NCBI RefSeq assembly: GCF_031157355.1
Contig: NZ_JAVIFT010000001.1
Span: 806,001 to 870,000 of the forward strand
DNA: 64,000 nucleotides
Direction of reading: 5' to 3'
Source: Hyphomicrobium sp. LHD-15
GTDB lineage: Bacteria; Pseudomonadota; Alphaproteobacteria; Rhizobiales; Hyphomicrobiaceae
In this document: positions 10,371 through 20,466 of the stretch, piece after piece
How the letters are laid out: each line of letters begins with the position of its first letter
How positions within the stretch are numbered: the first letter of the stretch is position 1
Notes under the pieces: model-generated
The model's database searches: none
What the model was told of the DNA's origin: nothing
Seen by the model: only the letters and a program-made list of their open reading frames with translations
Program-made: the position numbers and the translations under genes

Positions 10371-10835
10371 CTATTTACCATTCGCGAGTTCAGCCAGCAC
10401 CTCTGCGGCGTGGCCTTTGGCGGAAACCTTGCGCCAGATGCGCTCGATCTTTCCCTTAGGCGAGATCAGGAAGGTCGCCCGCTCTACGCCCATGAATTTG
10501 CGGCCGTACATGGATTTCTCGACCCATACGCCATAAGCCGTGGCGACCGTCTTTTCCTCGTCAGATGCAAGCCGCAGCTCCAGCTCGTGCTTGCATTTGA
10601 ACTTTTCGTGGCTTTTCGGGCTGTCCGGAGAAATGCCTATCACCACAGCGCCCGCGCGCTCGAAATCCGGGACAAGGGCGCTGAACTCGCGCGCCTCGAT
10701 CGTGCACCCCTCGGTATCGTCCTTGGGATAAAAATAGAGAACGACACGGCTGCCGCGGAATGTCTTCAGCGCCAATCGATTTTGTCCATCCGACGGGAGA
10801 TCGAAATCGGGGGCCTTATCGCCATCCTCAAGCAT
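10371..10835 (-). CDS. bcp: Thioredoxin-dependent peroxiredoxin, Bcp/PrxQ type
   Basis: Reduces hydrogen peroxide and organic hydroperoxides. The 154-residue protein starts MLEDGDKAPDFDLPSDG, as the family does. The peroxidatic cysteine is Cys44 in YPKDDTEGCT. The resolving cysteine usually found five residues later is absent (the sequence is CTIEARE); one other cysteine lies in KFKCKHELEL near residue 89. It may therefore act as a 1-Cys enzyme or use another partner. The frame is open upstream to 10907, but the family start is the ATG at 10835. Confidence 0.9.
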   Translation of the reverse strand: MLEDGDKAPDFDLPSDGQNRLALKTFRGSRVVLYFYPKDDTEGCTIEAREFSALVPDFERAGAVVIGISPDSPKSHEKFKCKHELELRLASDEEKTVATAYGVWVEKSMYGRKFMGVERATFLISPKGKIERIWRKVSAKGHAAEVLAELANGK

Positions 10836-11318
10836 GCCGCGTGCCTTTCTTTTGTCGCTTTTGGTGAGCCTCATCCGGGCGTTGAGTGGCAGGGGCTCAC
10901 AGTGCATCGGATAACGCCGGCAGATCGGGAACAGTCATGCTCCCGTCATGCGGGCGATCTTTTCATTCGAGGCCAAAATGGGCTTCGAATGCGCCATCCG
11001 ATGGCAGGCAGCAGCCCGCGCCACGCATGAGGTCGTGTCAGTAGTGTCAAGTTCGTTCGGGCGCAAGACGCGCCTCGCGCGATCGGACTTGATATGGCAG
11101 CAGGGAGCTTGCAGAACCGTCGATGGAACCCGAAGAGACCGTTTCCCAGGCACTCCTGTAACGCGCACGCGAGAAGGCAATCGATTGTGATTGATCCGAG
11201 CCAAATACGGTCACGCTCAGGGGCATAGTCTCAGCTCTCGACGCACGCGCCCCAAAGCCCCGCTTGGCGTTTGCACATTCTCTTTCTTCCAACCTCGTCC
11301 GCCGGAGAACGCTTGGGG
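10836..11318. other. Long divergent intergenic region between bcp and the AsmA-like gene
   Basis: About 480 bases. Two short open frames on opposite strands here have no recognisable content and poor start sites. I see no clear promoter, hairpin or terminator. It must hold the promoters of both flanking genes. Confidence 0.4.
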
Positions 11319-14300
11319 ATGACGACACAACGCTCCGGCAATCCTTGGCCGAGAACGATGCCCCCGAGACCACCGGGCGAGCCGCCCTATGCGGCTGCGG
11401 CGCGAAGATCCCGCGCGGCCGCTCCCAGCACCGGAAGACGGCGCCTCTGGAAGGCGCTGCACTTGCTTGCGCTTGTCGTCGCCCCGGTCATCCTGCTTTC
11501 GATTACAGCTGCGGTCATCGGCTACGTACGACTGTTGCATGGCCCCATCTCGCTCAAGTCCTTCAGCGAGCAGATCGAAGCCAGCATCAACGCCGGGCTC
11601 GACGGTTTTTCAGCCGGCATCGACGACGCGGTGATCACGCTCGCGGACGGCTACAAGGTCGAATTGCGCCTCATCAATCTGCGGCTCAGCGAGGCGGACG
11701 GAGATCTCGTCGCATCGGCGCCGCTGGCAGCGGTCGAGCTCAACAAAACGGCGCTGTGGCGGCTCGCGGCCGCGCCCGAGCGCGTCTATCTGATCGAACC
11801 TCGCCTTGCGGTCGTCTATTCGGAATCACAAGGGTTCGCGCTCAACATTTCGAACGCGGCGCCCGCTGTTAATCCGGACGGCACGGCCGTAGAGCCCGCG
11901 CTGATCCCGCCGCGGCCGGTTCCCGCCCAAAATCCAAACGCCGTCAAACCCGGCGAGCCCCTGCCCCCGTCGTTCCACCGCATCGATCTCGCGCGCATCC
12001 TGGCCGAAAGCTCCGCTCGTGCACGGCGCGGAAGCGCGGCCACGTCGAGCCTCAGGGAGTTCGGCGTCCGCAACGCGATGGTTTCCGTCAGCTACAATGG
12101 CGATGTCAGCGAGATCAACGTCGTAGAGGCGTCGGTCGATCTCGAACACATGAAGCGGCGCAGCGTGATCTCAGGCACCGCGACGGTCGCCTCCGAAAAA
12201 GGGCCCTGGTCGCTCTCCTTCCGCACGGAAGAAACCGACCGGCGCGAGTTCCTCAAGGTGACGACCAACGTGCACGACTTCGTGCCGAGCACGCTTGCGA
12301 AAGTCTCGCCTGGGCTCGGCCTGCTCAACATGTTCGACGCGCCGGTCAACGGGCAGCTGGCTCTCGATCTTTCGACCACCGGAGAGCTTCGATCGGGAAC
12401 TTTGAGCCTCGATCTCGGTCGCGGGCTCGTCAATCTGCCGTCGCTTTCAACCACGCCGCTCATGCTCGACGGCGGGCGCCTGGCAATGAACTACGACGCC
12501 GCGAACCGAACACTCAACCTCGCTCCTTCCACGCTCGACTGGGGCGAAAGCCGGATCACGCTCGAAGGCTCTCTCGCGAGCGATCCGGCGGCAGCCGGCG
12601 AGCCGCAGTGGCATTTCGATGTGCGCTCGACCGAAGGCGTTCTCGCCGCCCAGGAGTTCGGCGTGGCGCCGTTCCCGATCGAAAGTTTCAAGGCGAACGG
12701 GCGCATCATTCCGAGCGAGGGCTTCGTTCAACTGACAGGCCTCTCGCTCAAGGCGGGTGGTGGCGAGATCAGCGCCAACGGCGAGATCATCACCGGATCG
12801 GATACGCCGAGCACACGGCTCGAGGCGTCTCTGACACCGATGCCGCTGGCCACGCTCAAAGCGATGTGGCCGCGTGCGGCAGCGCCTGCGGCCCGCAGCT
12901 GGGTCGGAACCCAGGTCGAAACGGCCAATCTCAAGGGCGCTTCCCTCAAGCTGCTCTCGGGCAAGTTCCTGTTCAACGGCCCGGATGCCGACGGGACAGC
13001 GCAACCTGGCGCAAGTGAACGCATTTCCGCGAGCCTCGACATCGCCGATCTACGCATGATCCCGCTGCCTCGCGCGCTGCCAATCGCTGCGCCCCGCGCT
13101 TTGATCCGGCTCGAGAACAGCGCGCTCGAAGTGACGGTTCCGGACGCCGCGATCATTGCGAGCCCCACACAGCAGCTGCCGCTCAAGGACGTGCGGCTGA
13201 CGGTGGTCGACGTTCGGCACGAAGCGCCCATCGCGGAGCTGGCGCTCAAGTCGCAGACCAACCTTCCGACGTTGATCGAGACCGTCAACCGCAGCCAACT
13301 CCACCTTGCCGGGCAGGGTCCGCTGCTAATCGACGGCATCAACGGAAATGTCGACGGCGAGCTGACGATCGCGATGCCGCTGGTCACCGGCGGCAGCATC
13401 GTCAAAGCCGAAGGAAAGGCCCGGATCACCAACATCAAGGGCAAGACGAAAGAGCACAAGCTCGACCTGCAGGGCGGGACGATCGACATTAGCGTGTCTG
13501 ACATCGGCGTGATCGCCAAGGGCGATATGATCGTCAATGGCGTGGTGGCGAAAATCCAGATGCACCGCATCCTCGATGCGCCCACCGAGATGCAGCCGCC
13601 GCTCCGGATTTCCGCGACGCTCGACAACGCCGATCGCACTCAGCTCGGGCTCGACGTGAACCATCTGGTTCAAGGCAACGTGCCGGTCGAGATCACGCTC
13701 GCGCAGAAGCCCGACGACACGCTCGCCATCCATCTCCGGGCGGACCTCACCAACGCGGAGTTGCTGTTCGAGGAAATCGCGTGGCGCAAAGTGCCGGGAC
13801 GGGCCGCGTCACTCGATTTCGACGTGTCGAAATCCGAGACGGTGCCGGGCAACATAGATCTCTCGAATTTCAGGCTGGTGGGCGACAACATCGCCATCGA
13901 CGGATCGCTGATTGTCGACGACACGCACGAAGTCAGCGAGTTCTATTTCCCGAACTTCTCGCTCAATGTCGTGTCGCGACTCGAAGTGCGCGGCAAGATC
14001 AACAACAAGCGGATCTGGACCATCAACGCCAAGGGCTCGACCTTCGACGGCAAGGATCTGTTCCGATCTCTGCTCGCGCTCGGCAACACGTCGGAAGCGC
14101 CGATCAAGCCGCTGAAGCCGGCGGCCGGCGTCGATTTCTCGGCCGATATCGATACCCTGCTCGGACACTCCGACGTCTCACTGCGCGGCTTCTCGCTGAA
14201 AGTCACCGACCGCGGCCAGCAGGTGGTGGCGATGGAGGCGCGCGGCACGCTCGACGGAGGCAAGCCGCTCGCCGCGCTCATGAAGCAGGAGACGCCGCGC

Positions 14301-15053
14301 AAGTTCTATGCGGAAACAAACGACGCGGGACAAGCCTTCAAGCTGATCGGCTTCTATCCCAACATGCAGAACGGGCGCGCCAAGCTCGAGGTCAATCTCG
14401 ATGCGCGCGGGGCGGCCGAAAAGAGCGGCGTGCTGTGGGTCGAAGACTTCCGCGTGCTCGGCGACCCGATCGTGTCGGAAGTGTATTCGAGCGTTGAGAG
14501 CGGGGGCGCCGACGGCGGGCAGAAGCGGCGCGTGGAACAGCGCGAAGTCTTCGAGTTCCAGCGCATGAAGGCACCATTCTCGGTCGGCCATGGGCAGTTC
14601 GTGCTGGACGATTCCTATCTTCGCGGCCCGCTACTCGGCGCTTCGATCCGCGGCAAGGTCGACTACAACGCCCGCAGGCTGAACCTTGGCGGAACCTACG
14701 TTCCGCTGCAGGGCATCAACGCGGCGGTCTGCGATATCCCGCTGTTCGGTCCGATCGTCGCCGGCTTCGACTGCCAGGGCGTGTTCGGCATCACGTATGC
14801 CATCCAGGGCTCGATGAGCCAGCCGCAAGTTCTGGTCAATCCGCTGTCGATGTTCACGCCGGGCATCCTGCGCGGGATCATGGAAATGACCAATCCCAAT
14901 CCGCAGGTTCAACCGTTGCGCGAGCAGCAACGTGCGCCGACCGAAGACCGCGTGCGGGCGAGCTCATCGACGTCGAAGAGCGGAAGCGACCAGGACAGCA
15001 CGATCGACGGGTGGTCCTCGGAAACGAAGCCGAGCAAAAAGAAACAGCCCTGA
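11319..15053 (+). CDS. AsmA-like (DUF3971 / YhdP-type) envelope protein
   Basis: A very long protein, 1244 residues, with one membrane anchor near residues 45-70 (LHLLALVVAPVILLSITAAV) and a large periplasmic part. The many repeated beta-strand motifs with alternating hydrophobic residues and the end section FGPIVAGFDCQGVFGITYAI, SQPQVLVNPLSMFTPG are characteristic of YhdP/AsmA-like proteins. These are thought to form bridges carrying phospholipids to the outer membrane. The C-terminal 50 residues are polar and disordered. I use the ATG at 11319; the frame is open from a TTG at 11271 without a Shine-Dalgarno. The role is from family knowledge. Confidence 0.85.
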   Translation: MTTQRSGNPWPRTMPPRPPGEPPYAAAARRSRAAAPSTGRRRLWKALHLLALVVAPVILLSITAAVIGYVRLLHGPISLKSFSEQIEASINAGLDGFSAGIDDAVITLADGYKVELRLINLRLSEADGDLVASAPLAAVELNKTALWRLAAAPERVYLIEPRLAVVYSESQGFALNISNAAPAVNPDGTAVEPALIPPRPVPAQNPNAVKPGEPLPPSFHRIDLARILAESSARARRGSAATSSLREFGVRNAMVSVSYNGDVSEINVVEASVDLEHMKRRSVISGTATVASEKGPWSLSFRTEETDRREFLKVTTNVHDFVPSTLAKVSPGLGLLNMFDAPVNGQLALDLSTTGELRSGTLSLDLGRGLVNLPSLSTTPLMLDGGRLAMNYDAANRTLNLAPSTLDWGESRITLEGSLASDPAAAGEPQWHFDVRSTEGVLAAQEFGVAPFPIESFKANGRIIPSEGFVQLTGLSLKAGGGEISANGEIITGSDTPSTRLEASLTPMPLATLKAMWPRAAAPAARSWVGTQVETANLKGASLKLLSGKFLFNGPDADGTAQPGASERISASLDIADLRMIPLPRALPIAAPRALIRLENSALEVTVPDAAIIASPTQQLPLKDVRLTVVDVRHEAPIAELALKSQTNLPTLIETVNRSQLHLAGQGPLLIDGINGNVDGELTIAMPLVTGGSIVKAEGKARITNIKGKTKEHKLDLQGGTIDISVSDIGVIAKGDMIVNGVVAKIQMHRILDAPTEMQPPLRISATLDNADRTQLGLDVNHLVQGNVPVEITLAQKPDDTLAIHLRADLTNAELLFEEIAWRKVPGRAASLDFDVSKSETVPGNIDLSNFRLVGDNIAIDGSLIVDDTHEVSEFYFPNFSLNVVSRLEVRGKINNKRIWTINAKGSTFDGKDLFRSLLALGNTSEAPIKPLKPAAGVDFSADIDTLLGHSDVSLRGFSLKVTDRGQQVVAMEARGTLDGGKPLAALMKQETPRKFYAETNDAGQAFKLIGFYPNMQNGRAKLEVNLDARGAAEKSGVLWVEDFRVLGDPIVSEVYSSVESGGADGGQKRRVEQREVFEFQRMKAPFSVGHGQFVLDDSYLRGPLLGASIRGKVDYNARRLNLGGTYVPLQGINAAVCDIPLFGPIVAGFDCQGVFGITYAIQGSMSQPQVLVNPLSMFTPGILRGIMEMTNPNPQVQPLREQQRAPTEDRVRASSSTSKSGSDQDSTIDGWSSETKPSKKKQP

Positions 15054-15080
15054 GCGGGCAGCTGCGAACTTCACGCCAAA

Positions 15081-16061
15081 TCAAAGATGCTGACCCAACC
15101 ACCGCTCCAGATACGCGAGCGCCTCAGGAGATGGACTGTCGCCGAGGCGCTCGTATTCTTGGATCGAGCCGGTACGCGCGCGCTGGAACATGTGATTCAG
15201 TCCGGGAATGATACCAGCCTCGGCAGCAGGGTTGGCCTTCGTCGCTTCACGAAATGCGTTCAAGTTCGACTGTGCTTCGACCTGGCAATCCAGATCGCCG
15301 AACAGCGCAAGCACCGGAGATTTCAGATTCGACAGGATCTCTTGCGGGTGTTGCAAGAGCAGAGATCTATAGTCGGAGGCAGCAACGATCGAGGCCATTT
15401 GCGCAGCCGCTTCCGAAATCTCTTCTCGGTTTGACCATGAGTGTCCCGGCCAGCTCCGAAGATAACCTTCGATCAGATCTTGCGTGCGACGCTTCCGGTT
15501 CTCCGGATCCTCCACGCTTCTGACGAGCGCGAACACCTCCGTGTTCATGCGTCTCTCGTACGCAAGCTGCTGTTCGGTGGCTCCCATCTCCGACGACACG
15601 CGCCATGCTTGCCAATGCAGCAGCTCATCGAGCGCAACCGCGGGGCCTGCCAGCATCACGACGGGCGCGTTGGTTTGGTTCGCTGCTGCTGCGGCGACGA
15701 GCCCGCCCTCGCTGTGTCCAATCAACGCTATTCGATGCGAGGCAACTCGATCATCTCGCATCAGAAAATCGCGGGCCGCGATAAGGTCGGCAATCTGCGT
15801 TTCGAATGTCGCCTCTTCCGCGAGGCCGCCAGATTCGCCCACGCCTCGATCGTCGAACCTCAGCACACCGTATCCGCGCGCGCCAAGGTATTCGGCGATG
15901 ACCTTGAACGGCTTCTTGCCGGAGACTGTCTCGTCGCGATCATGATGGCCTGAACCCGAGGCCAGGATGGCAGCCGGCACCGGCCATTGGTTCGAAGGCA
16001 GCGTGAGCGTGCCCGCCAGCGGTATGTCTTCCGATTTGAAAATCAGGTGCTCGACAAGCAC
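15081..16061 (-). CDS. Alpha/beta hydrolase, S9/S33 peptidase-like
   Basis: A 326-residue serine hydrolase of unknown substrate. The fold is clear from GSGHHDRDE after the first strands, FDDRGVGES, the nucleophile elbow GHSEGG and the late acid and base in FGDLDCQV and GLNHMFQ. The start is the GTG at 16061, four bases after the tyrS stop, so it is probably translated from the tyrS transcript. It converges with the AsmA-like gene, and no terminator is visible in the 27 bases between them. Confidence 0.85.
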   Translation of the reverse strand: MLVEHLIFKSEDIPLAGTLTLPSNQWPVPAAILASGSGHHDRDETVSGKKPFKVIAEYLGARGYGVLRFDDRGVGESGGLAEEATFETQIADLIAARDFLMRDDRVASHRIALIGHSEGGLVAAAAANQTNAPVVMLAGPAVALDELLHWQAWRVSSEMGATEQQLAYERRMNTEVFALVRSVEDPENRKRRTQDLIEGYLRSWPGHSWSNREEISEAAAQMASIVAASDYRSLLLQHPQEILSNLKSPVLALFGDLDCQVEAQSNLNAFREATKANPAAEAGIIPGLNHMFQRARTGSIQEYERLGDSPSPEALAYLERWLGQHL

Positions 16062-16065
16062 AGCC

Positions 16066-17325
16066 CTACGCCGGCTTCAGCAGAACGTGCTTCTTCTTGC
16101 CGAGTGACAGCTTGATCACGCCCTCGGCCGTGACGTCGCTTTCGGACAGCTTGGCCTTCTCGTCGGTCACAACCACGTCGTTGACCTTGAGGCCGCCACC
16201 CTTGATCTGACGGCGTGCTTCGCTGGTCGAGGCGACGAGGCCGGCTTCGACGAACTTGTTCAGAAGGCCCACGCTCGCCTTGAGATCGACCGCGCTGATC
16301 TCGACGGTCGGCAAGCCAGTCGCGAGACCACCCTGCTCGAACGTCGTGCGCGCCGTCTCGGCTGCGGCTTCCGCCTTCTCGCGGCTGTGCACCAGAGCGG
16401 TTGCCTCGGTCGCGAGCACTTTCTTGGCCTCGTTGATCTCGGCCCCACCGAGCGCGGCGAGCTTCGCGATCTCGTCCAGCGACAGCGTCGTGAACAGCTT
16501 CAGGAAGCGCTCGACGTCGGCGTCCTCGGTGTTGCGCCAGAACTGCCAGTAATCGTAGGCGGAGAGCTGGTCTTCGTTGAGCCAGACAGCGCCGGCGGCG
16601 GTCTTGCCCATCTTGGCGCCCGAAGCCGTCGTCAGCAGGTTGCAGGTCAGCGCGTAGAGCTGATGCGGCACGCCCATGCGACGGCCGAGATCGATACCGG
16701 TGACGATGTTGCCCCACTGGTCGGAGCCGCCCATCTGCAGGTTCGTTCCGTAGCGGCGCGCGAGCTCGGCGTAGTCGTAGGCCTGCAGCAGCATGTAGTT
16801 GAACTCGATGAACGAGAGTTCCTGCTCGCGGTCGAGGCGCAGCTTGACCGAGTCCATCGACAGCATGCGGTTGACCGACATGTGGCGGCCGACATCGCGC
16901 AGAAAGTCGATGTAGTTGAGCTTGGCGAGCCACTCGGCGTTGTCGAGCATCAGCGCATCGGACTTGCCGTCGCCGAAGGAAAGGAACTTCGAGAACACCG
17001 TCTTGATCTGGTTCTTGTTGTCCTCGATCGTCTCGAGGGTCAGGATCTTGCGGGTTTCGTCGCGGCCCGACGGGTCGCCGACGCGGGTGGTACCGCCGCC
17101 CATCAACGCGATCGGCTTGCCGGCGCCGGTCTTCTGCAGCCAATGCAGCATCACTATCGAGAGCAGATGGCCCACGTGAAGTGACGGCGCGGTGCAGTCA
17201 TAGCCGGTGTAGGCCACGATCTTGCCGTCGCGGGCCAAGGCATCGATGCCTTGCGCGTCAGAGGTCTGATGGATAAAGCCTCGCTCAGTGAGGATGTTCA
17301 GGAAGTCCGACTGGAATTTCGTCAT
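16066..17325 (-). CDS. tyrS: Tyrosyl-tRNA synthetase
   Basis: Charges tRNA-Tyr with tyrosine in the cytoplasm. In 419 residues I see the TyrRS signature [14 protein letters not shown] with the HIGH-like HVGH, tyrosine-pocket residues in [29 protein letters not shown] (several short motifs), the KMSKS-equivalent KMGKT, and a C-terminal S4 RNA-binding domain ([20 protein letters not shown]). The frame continues upstream to 17367, but the ATG at 17325 gives the normal alphaproteobacterial start [10 protein letters not shown]. Confidence 0.95.
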   Translation of the reverse strand: MTKFQSDFLNILTERGFIHQTSDAQGIDALARDGKIVAYTGYDCTAPSLHVGHLLSIVMLHWLQKTGAGKPIALMGGGTTRVGDPSGRDETRKILTLETIEDNKNQIKTVFSKFLSFGDGKSDALMLDNAEWLAKLNYIDFLRDVGRHMSVNRMLSMDSVKLRLDREQELSFIEFNYMLLQAYDYAELARRYGTNLQMGGSDQWGNIVTGIDLGRRMGVPHQLYALTCNLLTTASGAKMGKTAAGAVWLNEDQLSAYDYWQFWRNTEDADVERFLKLFTTLSLDEIAKLAALGGAEINEAKKVLATEATALVHSREKAEAAAETARTTFEQGGLATGLPTVEISAVDLKASVGLLNKFVEAGLVASTSEARRQIKGGGLKVNDVVVTDEKAKLSESDVTAEGVIKLSLGKKKHVLLKPA

Positions 17326-17369
17326 GTTGAACTGCAAAGACCTTTTGTTCACCGCCGGCGCCCGCACGG

Positions 17370-17389
17370 CCGGGATCGGCCGATCCCGG
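17370..17389. promoter_or_regulatory. Perfect 20-bp palindrome between tyrS and anmK
   Basis: CCGGGATCGGCCGATCCCGG reads the same on both strands. It lies between the divergent tyrS and anmK starts, where an operator would be expected, but I know no regulator with this site. It could equally be a REP-like palindrome, since it contains the CCGGGAT/ATCCCGG arms seen at 25567 and 29591. Confidence 0.4.
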
Positions 17390-17447
17390 AGGGCGAAAAT
17401 GGGCGCGGGGTCGTTGTTTGGGCAGGAACATGCATGAGGAGGGCCCG

Positions 17448-18575
17448 GTGAGCAAGCGAGAGGGCGATATCTGGCGCGCTTTGGGGCTCATGAGCGGAAC
17501 CTCGCTCGATGGAATCGACGTCGCGGTCATCGAAACCGACGGCGAGCAGGTTTTCGCCCGCGCGCATGCGGCCACCTATCCCTACTCCGAAGCCTTCCGG
17601 GACAAGCTGCGGGCCGGACTCGACGACGCAGCCGGGCTCAGAAATCGCGACGAGCGGCCGGGGCGGCTGAAGCTCATCGAGACCTATCTGACGCAGCTCC
17701 ATGCCGAGGCCGTTCTTCACTATCTCGCCGATCATGAGATTTCGCCGGAGAGCATCGATCTCGTGGGCTTTCACGGCCAGACCGTGTTGCATCGGCCAGA
17801 AGCAGGGCTCACGGTTCAGCTGGGCGACGGCCCAATGCTCGCGCACCTGATCGGCCGTCCAGTGGTGTATGATCTGCGAGCGGCCGACATGGCGGCCGGC
17901 GGACAAGGGGCGCCTCTGGCTCCCGCCTACCACCGCGCACTCGCGGGCGATGTCGAAGAGCGTCCGGTGGTCGTGCTCAATCTCGGCGGCGTCGCCAACG
18001 TGACCTGGATCGGACGCGACGGAACCCTCATTGCCTTCGATACCGGACCCGCTTCCGCTCTGATCGACGACTGGGTGAAGGCGAAGCTTGGCCGGCCCTA
18101 CGACGCGGGCGGCGAGAGCGCGCGGAACGGCGCCGTGCACGAGGAGATCGTCGCGGCATACCTGCGCCATCCCTACTTTGCAGCGCCGCCTCCGAAATCG
18201 CTCGACCGGAATGCGTTCAGCCTGGCGCCGGTCGGGGATCTGTCGCCCGAGGACGGGGCCGCAACGCTCACGGCCTTCACGGCAGCGGCAATCGCCGCTT
18301 CGCTCGCCCAGCTTCCCGAGCCGCCGCAACTGATCCTTGCGGCGGGCGGCGGACGGCGGAACGACACGCTGACGGCCATGATCGCGGAACGCACCGGCAC
18401 GCCGGTCCGTGCGGCCGAGGCTTTCGGTTTCGACGGCGACGGTGTTGAGGCGGAAGCCTGGGCGTTTCTCGCCGTACGCAGCCGCCTCGGGCTCCCGATC
18501 ACCTTTCCGGGCACCACCGGCGCGCCACGGCCGCTGACCGGCGGGGTGCTGGCCGATGCGGAAGCCAACGCCTGA
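17448..18575 (+). CDS. anmK: Anhydro-N-acetylmuramic acid kinase
   Basis: Phosphorylates and opens 1,6-anhydro-MurNAc to MurNAc-6-phosphate in cell-wall recycling. The 375-residue protein carries the ATP-binding start [17 protein letters not shown], then [36 protein letters not shown] and [12 protein letters not shown], all family signatures. GTG at 17448 has GAGGAGGG four bases upstream and is my preferred start; ATG at 17430 is possible. It is divergent from tyrS, an arrangement common in alphaproteobacteria. Confidence 0.93.
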   Translation: MSKREGDIWRALGLMSGTSLDGIDVAVIETDGEQVFARAHAATYPYSEAFRDKLRAGLDDAAGLRNRDERPGRLKLIETYLTQLHAEAVLHYLADHEISPESIDLVGFHGQTVLHRPEAGLTVQLGDGPMLAHLIGRPVVYDLRAADMAAGGQGAPLAPAYHRALAGDVEERPVVVLNLGGVANVTWIGRDGTLIAFDTGPASALIDDWVKAKLGRPYDAGGESARNGAVHEEIVAAYLRHPYFAAPPPKSLDRNAFSLAPVGDLSPEDGAATLTAFTAAAIAASLAQLPEPPQLILAAGGGRRNDTLTAMIAERTGTPVRAAEAFGFDGDGVEAEAWAFLAVRSRLGLPITFPGTTGAPRPLTGGVLADAEANA

Positions 18576-18699
18576 AGACGCCAGGCGCGTTTTGTGGCCC
18601 TTTCCCTCCGGCAAGGCTTGGCCTTGCGCGTTTCCTGCGTATCAGGCCATCTTCCGGTCGTTCAGGACGATACATGCATGAGACCGGGGGATTGGCGGA

Positions 18700-19659
18700 A
18701 TGAGCGGCCTATTGGCACTCCTAGACGACGTGGTGGCGATCGCGAAGGTCGCGGCGGCAACGATCGACGATACCGTCGGGCAGGCCGCGAAAGTGGGCGC
18801 GAAGGCTGCGGGCGTCGTGATCGACGATGCGGCCGTAACACCGCGATACGTGACCGGCTTTGCAGCCAAGCGGGAGTTGCCGATCGTCGGGCGGATTGCG
18901 GCCGGATCGCTCAAGAACAAGCTGTTCTTCCTGCTGCCGGCGGCATTGCTGCTGTCGGTGTACCTGCCGCAAGCGATCACGCCGCTCCTCATGCTCGGCG
19001 GCCTCTATCTCGCCTACGAGGGTTTCGAGAAGGTGCTGCACTGGATCACGGGCGACGCGCCGTCGAAGAACCCCGTCCAGGCCGTCGCGGCGCTCGATGA
19101 CAAGGCGCTCGAAGAGCAGCGGGTGTCGGGTGCGATCCGCACCGATTTCATCCTCTCGGCCGAAATCATGGCGATTGCGCTCGCCAGCATCGAGAGCCCC
19201 GACCTCGTAACCAAGGGCGTGGTGCTGGCAACGGTCGCGGTGCTGATCACGGCAGCGGTTTACGGTGCGGTGGCACTGATCGTCAAAGCCGACGATCTCG
19301 GCGTAGCGCTTGCCCAAAGAAACGGCGCAATCTCCGGCCCGATCGGGCGGGCGCTGGTCCGTGGCATGCCGCCGTTCCTGCAAGTGCTGACCGTGGTCGG
19401 CACCATTGCGATGTTGTGGGTCGGCGGCGGCATTCTGGTGCACGGCCTTTACGAGTACGGCTTTGCGGCGCCTGAACACATCATCCACGCACTGTCGGAA
19501 GGCGTGCGCGGCGCTATTCCCTTCGCGAGCGAAGTCTTTGGCTGGATTGCCAGTGCGTCGGGTGCGGCGGTCGTCGGCCTGATCGGCGGCGCAGCGACCG
19601 CGTTGCTGGTGAAAATCGTCAGTGCGCCGTTCGCGAAGTCGAAAGCTCCGACCGCCTGA
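18700..19659 (+). CDS. DUF808 inner-membrane protein (YedI type)
   Basis: A 319-residue membrane protein of the DUF808 family, whose function is not known. The start MSGLLALLDDVVAIAKVAAA and the KNKLFFLLPAALLLSVYLPQAITPLLMLGG section are typical. At least five hydrophobic spans follow, near residues 65-100, 150-190, 215-250 and 270-305. The start is the first ATG of the conserved N-terminus. It is a single gene, convergent with the minus-strand membrane-protein gene that ends at 19707. Confidence 0.85.
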   Translation: MSGLLALLDDVVAIAKVAAATIDDTVGQAAKVGAKAAGVVIDDAAVTPRYVTGFAAKRELPIVGRIAAGSLKNKLFFLLPAALLLSVYLPQAITPLLMLGGLYLAYEGFEKVLHWITGDAPSKNPVQAVAALDDKALEEQRVSGAIRTDFILSAEIMAIALASIESPDLVTKGVVLATVAVLITAAVYGAVALIVKADDLGVALAQRNGAISGPIGRALVRGMPPFLQVLTVVGTIAMLWVGGGILVHGLYEYGFAAPEHIIHALSEGVRGAIPFASEVFGWIASASGAAVVGLIGGAATALLVKIVSAPFAKSKAPTA

Positions 19660-19706
19660 GACTGAACGCGCTCGAGCAAGATCCATGGGCCGGGACCCTC
19701 GCCAAA

Positions 19707-20315
19707 TCAGGGGTTCCGGCTCAATGCCGATGCCGGCGCCTTGGTGCCGATGGAGACGACCACGAGCGCCAGAAAGAGCGTGTGCCCCAGGATCTCGAGA
19801 TTTTCCTCGAACAGATTGCTGGTCGTGCCTGCGGGCAGGACGTGGTCCCACATGTGACGGTCGAAGGTCTTGCTGACGAGGTAAGTCCAAATGATCGCGG
19901 TCAGGAGCGTCACGATTTTGCGATCGGAGAAAAACGGCTCCAGGAAGTCGCGCGCGTACGAGGCCCATCCAATCAGCAATACCATTGCGATGTAGAAGCC
20001 GGTGTTGGTGCCCGCAAAATGTAGCTCCCGCAGAAACAGCGCGAGAGCGAACAAGGCCTGCCATTTGTAGAAGACGTGCGACTTCATCGCAGCAAGACAC
20101 GCTGCGAGAGCCAATGCCATCGCAAGGATGATCGGCGATATGAACTCCGCCACATCCTTGGTGAGATAGGGCGCGATCACCGCATTGGTGTTGAGAAGAT
20201 TGACTACGAACGCGCCAACGACAGGGACGATCCACACCCAGACGGGCGTCAATCGCAGAACGTGCGTTGCCGTCGTCCAGTGCCAGGCAATCTGGGTGGT
20301 CAGTCGATCCAGCAT
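19707..20315 (-). CDS. Integral membrane protein of unknown function
   Basis: I do not recognise this 202-codon gene. The product has about six hydrophobic segments: TPVWVWIVPVVGAFVVNLL, ISPIILAMALALAACLAAM, WQALFALALFLREL, FYIAMVLLIGWASYA, IVTLLTAIIWTYLV and LGHTLFLALVVVSIG. Conserved-looking polar positions (RELHFAGTNTG, HMWDHVLPAG, EENLEILGH) sit in loops, which could be an active or metal site. The ATG at 20315 has GAGGG nine bases upstream, so I prefer it to the frame opening at 20345. It is the last of three minus-strand genes behind a hydrolase and a rhomboid protease. Confidence 0.65.
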   Translation of the reverse strand: MLDRLTTQIAWHWTTATHVLRLTPVWVWIVPVVGAFVVNLLNTNAVIAPYLTKDVAEFISPIILAMALALAACLAAMKSHVFYKWQALFALALFLRELHFAGTNTGFYIAMVLLIGWASYARDFLEPFFSDRKIVTLLTAIIWTYLVSKTFDRHMWDHVLPAGTTSNLFEENLEILGHTLFLALVVVSIGTKAPASALSRNP

Positions 20316-20466
20316 AGCGCGCGCCCTCAGCCCGTATGTGCGCACCTCGTCAGGTTCGTCACATCGTCACGGGACCGATGTAATCGGCGGGCGCGCGGGG
20401 GCGTCAAGCAGGCCGCCACGCGTTTCGGCTTACAATTGGCTTACAAATCGAGAGCGGCGCCGGAAC

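Noticed and set aside
10320-10385. A tRNA-like D-arm (TAGCTCAG..GAGAGC) on the minus strand just after bcp
   Set aside because: There is no matching anticodon stem or GGTTCGA T-arm downstream, so it is not a tRNA; it may be a chance match or a worn tRNA fragment.
10935-11204. Two short open frames on opposite strands between bcp and the AsmA-like gene
   Set aside because: They overlap each other, have no recognisable content and lack ribosome sites.
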